Assembly: GCA_964470375.1 (NCBI GenBank)
Contig: CAYYCP010000118.1
Span: 1-5,760, forward strand
Source of the DNA: CAYNQK01 sp964470375
GTDB lineage: Bacteria; Spirochaetota; Spirochaetia; Treponematales; JBGSOB01
Length of the DNA: 5,760 nt
Direction: 5' to 3'
Part shown: one piece after another, positions 3,819 to 5,760 of the stretch
Layout: the number at the start of each line of letters is the position of its first letter
How positions within the stretch are numbered: the stretch's first letter is position 1
Program-made: the position numbers and the translations under genes
The notes under the pieces: model-generated
The model's database searches: none
What the model saw: only the letters and a program-made list of their open reading frames with translations
What the model was told of the DNA's origin: nothing

Positions 3819-5760
3819 TCAGGTCTCTTCAGCCCCCTCATCCTCATCGCGCCGTCCTATTCCGGTCTTCTGCGGAGAGAGGAGGGGCATCCCATCGCCG
3901 CGCGAGGGCTTCCCGCCGCCCCTATCCCCATCGCCCTGACCCTGTGGCAGCCTCATGCCAGAGCCGGCCGCTCCCTGTCCCTGCCCGGCTTTCATCTCGG
4001 TCCCGACAGGGCTGGACTTGGTAGAAAGTTCTTCCAGGGCAATGAGATCCGGATACAGGACAGGATTAGCCCTGACAGGGCTATCACTCGAATCGGTCTT
4101 GAGCGATGCACTCACATCAACAAGCGCCTTTACCTGTCCCTGATCGGCGATGTCAGATCCTGCCTCGTCTGTCATGCTAGATGCAGCCCCCACAAGGGCC
4201 TGTGAAGCGACTTCGTCAGGCACCTGAGCCGGTTCAGACATATTCGTCCCAGATGTACTATCTCCGATGCCGGGGCTGAGGTCGTTAGGCTGCGGGGCTG
4301 GCGCCGCACTCGGGCTCGGGAGGGGCTTCAAGGCCGGCGATGCGATCGGCTTCGAACTTATCAAAGAGCGAGGCGCCTCGGAGGCCTTGAGGGAGAAGCT
4401 CGCCGGCACTATGTAGGAGGCCAGTGCCTGAGAAACCGCCTGAGCCGCGCTCGGGCTGTAGACGGACTTTTGGATCGAATTCCCCTCCCCAGTCTTCCCG
4501 CCCGTCTTCCCAAGGCCCTGACCGTAGATCCTCCGGATGTCAGCCGGCGTCAGGCCGGAAGCGCCGTTCGAGGTCGACCGCGCGCTGATGGCGCTCCCGA
4601 GGAAGGCCGCGGTGTATGAAGAGGAAGCCACGCGCGTGCGTCTGATAGTGCGGATAGTCTTATTACCCGCATAGTCCTTGACGCTGATAGTGATGTCCTG
4701 GAAGTCTCCATCGGCAGCCAATGCAGACAGGCCCGTTATCGCTGAGCCGTTGAAAGTCCCTGTCGACGAAGCATAGCTTCCCGTATCGATTCCGGACTGG
4801 GTATCCGCGCAGTTGATTCCCGTGACACCCGTTGACGTCGCAGCCAATGATCCATTGATAGTCGGCCATGTGTTCTCATCAGTGCCGGCGTCCACGGAAA
4901 CTGTGTACACACCGCTGCCGTTCCTTGACCTGGTGATCCGGTAGATGATGGCGTTGCCCGCATTATCCCTGAGCACAAGGTCATAGTAGTCCGAGGTGTT
5001 GTTCGGTATAGAGGAAAGGCCGGTGATTTGCTGGCTGTTATAGGTTCCGGGAGATGTGAGGCATCGCGTGGCCGCCGAATCCAACCCCGATAATGCATCA
5101 TCCGGGTAGAGGTTCCAGATCGTCGTATCGCTCACGGAGCTTGCGGTGTAGCCCAAGGTCGGATCCACAGAATCCAGGATGAGCGTCACCGAGTTTCCGG
5201 CACCTGATACATTGCCCACATTGTCAACGGTGTAAAGGGTATAGGTGGTTCCCAGGCCCGTTGTGCCCGTCAAGGTGATGGTCGTGGCCGTGCTGTTCGA
5301 GAAGTTCTCGGTCCCGGCCGCGTTCGTTGCGAAGCCCGCGATCCCGGATCCGACATCGGCGGCCACCGTCGGGGTGAAGATGATCCCCTCGCTTGTACAG
5401 TAGTAGGTCGTCCCGCTGGAGTTATAGCCGCGGATGAAGCTCGTGATGGCGGTAGGGGCGGAGGGAAGGATATTATCTATCTCAGGACTCAATGTGAAAT
5501 TTACGGATGAACCGTTGTCCACATTGTCGATGGCGTACACCGTTATTATTCCGCCTGTTTTCGATAGATCAGTCAGCTCCCAGGTCGGGCTACCACCCAC
5601 TGTCAGGGCGTAGCCTGCAAGACCAGACTGACCGTCGTACCCCCCGCTGGGGGTGAAATCGAAGGTCCCTGTGGCACTCGCATAGTAGACCGTCATGACG
5701 CCACCTGATGACGTTCCGCAGAATACTCCTTTGGTATCGGTCGTTCCGTCCGTCGGCGCC
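3819..5760 (-). CDS. Large repeat protein with Ig-like domains and disordered tail, C-terminal part (runs off the right edge)
   Basis: 646 residues are visible. The frame is open to the right edge, and the ATG at 5696 lies inside a repeat, so the true start is outside the window. Roles of such proteins include surface adhesion or matrix structure; export is inferred from composition, since the N-terminus is not seen. Counting from the ATG at 5696 as residue 1: two type-A repeats (about -20 to 78 and 79-177; shared SAPT start, FTP, SGLAGYA/SGIAGFA, YAIDNVDN/YTVDNVGN), then two type-B repeats (about 178-268 and 273-365; shared SGLD/SGID, GTY/GTF, ITGLS, DNAGN/DYAGN, R-rich end). D-x-AGN/DNVGN turns near the repeat ends are typical of bacterial Ig-like repeats. 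Residues 366-625 are low complexity: Pro/Ala/Ser-rich about 440-475, Gly/Gln-rich about 570-605, acidic end. No LPXTG, membrane helix or beta-barrel anchor is seen at the C-terminus. It precedes the FecR-like gene by 136 nt. Confidence 0.86.
   Translation of the reverse strand, partial: APTDGTTDTKGVFCGTSSGGVMTVYYASATGTFDFTPSGGYDGQSGLAGYALTVGGSPTWELTDLSKTGGIITVYAIDNVDNGSSVNFTLSPEIDNILPSAPTAITSFIRGYNSSGTTYYCTSEGIIFTPTVAADVGSGIAGFATNAAGTENFSNSTATTITLTGTTGLGTTYTLYTVDNVGNVSGAGNSVTLILDSVDPTLGYTASSVSDTTIWNLYPDDALSGLDSAATRCLTSPGTYNSQQITGLSSIPNNTSDYYDLVLRDNAGNAIIYRITRSRNGSGVYTVSVDAGTDENTWPTINGSLAATSTGVTGINCADTQSGIDTGSYASSTGTFNGSAITGLSALAADGDFQDITISVKDYAGNKTIRTIRRTRVASSSYTAAFLGSAISARSTSNGASGLTPADIRRIYGQGLGKTGGKTGEGNSIQKSVYSPSAAQAVSQALASYIVPASFSLKASEAPRSLISSKPIASPALKPLPSPSAAPAPQPNDLSPGIGDSTSGTNMSEPAQVPDEVASQALVGAASSMTDEAGSDIADQGQVKALVDVSASLKTDSSDSPVRANPVLYPDLIALEELSTKSSPVGTEMKAGQGQGAAGSGMRLPQGQGDGDRGGGKPSRGDGMPLLSPQKTGIGRRDEDEGAEET
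3822..4601 (-). other. Low-complexity tail region of the repeat protein
   Basis: This part encodes the last 260 residues after the final Ig-like repeat. It is rich in Ser, Ala, Pro, Gly and Gln, with few aromatic residues, so it is probably disordered. A short internal duplication encodes GKTGGKTGE (about 4488-4515). One less disordered patch, SGLTPADIRRIYG (residues 380-392 from the ATG at 5696), could form a short helix. No known anchor or sorting signal was recognised. Confidence 0.6.
4602..5165 (-). repeat. Two type-B Ig-like repeats in the repeat protein
   Basis: Two units of about 92 residues, offset by about 97, align along their length: SGLD with SGID, GTYNSQQITGLS with GTFNGSAITGLS, DNAGN with DYAGN, and an Arg-rich strand then Y at the end. 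The repetition is seen in the protein; the DNA copies have diverged, so this is an old duplication. Confidence 0.7.
5166..5759 (-). repeat. Two type-A Ig-like repeats in the repeat protein
   Basis: Two units of about 100 residues: each begins APT, has a YY pair followed by an FTP motif, SGLAGYA or SGIAGFA, and ends with the YAIDNVDN or YTVDNVGN turn. The first unit touches the right edge, so more copies may lie outside the window. Confidence 0.68.

Noticed and set aside
3819..5696. ATG at 5696 as the start of the repeat protein
   Set aside because: The frame stays open to the window edge, the residues before it complete a type-A repeat, and no ribosome site or signal peptide is present.

Overview
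All genes seen here lie on the minus strand, so transcription runs from high to low coordinates. The DNA is GC-rich with GC-rich third codon positions and no mobile element, CRISPR or RNA gene was seen. The gene content and protein style suggest a GC-rich free-living bacterium with an outer membrane, possibly a spirochaete: the CHASE2 adenylate cyclase has a C-terminal TPR-like tail, a small secreted FecR-like protein sits next to it, and the biotin ligase lacks an HTH domain. The taxonomic guess is inference from remembered family resemblance, not from a search.

Layout in transcription order. (1) 5760-3819: the C-terminal 646 residues of a large repeat protein whose start lies outside the window. 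It has two pairs of roughly 100-residue Ig-like repeats followed by a 260-residue low-complexity tail. A strong hairpin (3766-3794) follows its stop. (2) 3682-3260: a 140-residue secreted FecR-like protein. It starts at a GTG behind a textbook Shine-Dalgarno, has a candidate promoter with surrounding inverted repeats (3706-3748), and ends in a good intrinsic terminator (3187-3215). (3) 3004-326: an 892-residue membrane receptor, CHASE2 sensor plus three membrane helices plus class III adenylate cyclase, ending in a TPR-like tail. It has its own promoter with a perfect TATAAT placed so that the predicted first base of the mRNA is the A of the ATG, and there is no Shine-Dalgarno: a leaderless arrangement. 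A 13-bp palindrome touches the -35 box. (4) 309-1: the first 103 residues of a biotin-protein ligase, 16 nt behind the cyclase stop and so probably cotranscribed with it.

Taken together, the window looks like an envelope-facing set: a repeat-rich presumably exported protein, a small periplasmic or surface FecR-like protein, and a receptor whose sensor faces the periplasm and whose output would be cAMP. Whether the three work together is inference from neighbourhood; the terminators and separate promoters argue for at least three transcription units. No clear novel enzymatic system is visible. The most unusual points are the leaderless cyclase start with its abutting palindrome, the two large insertions in the CHASE2 sensor, and the anchorless disordered tail of the repeat protein.
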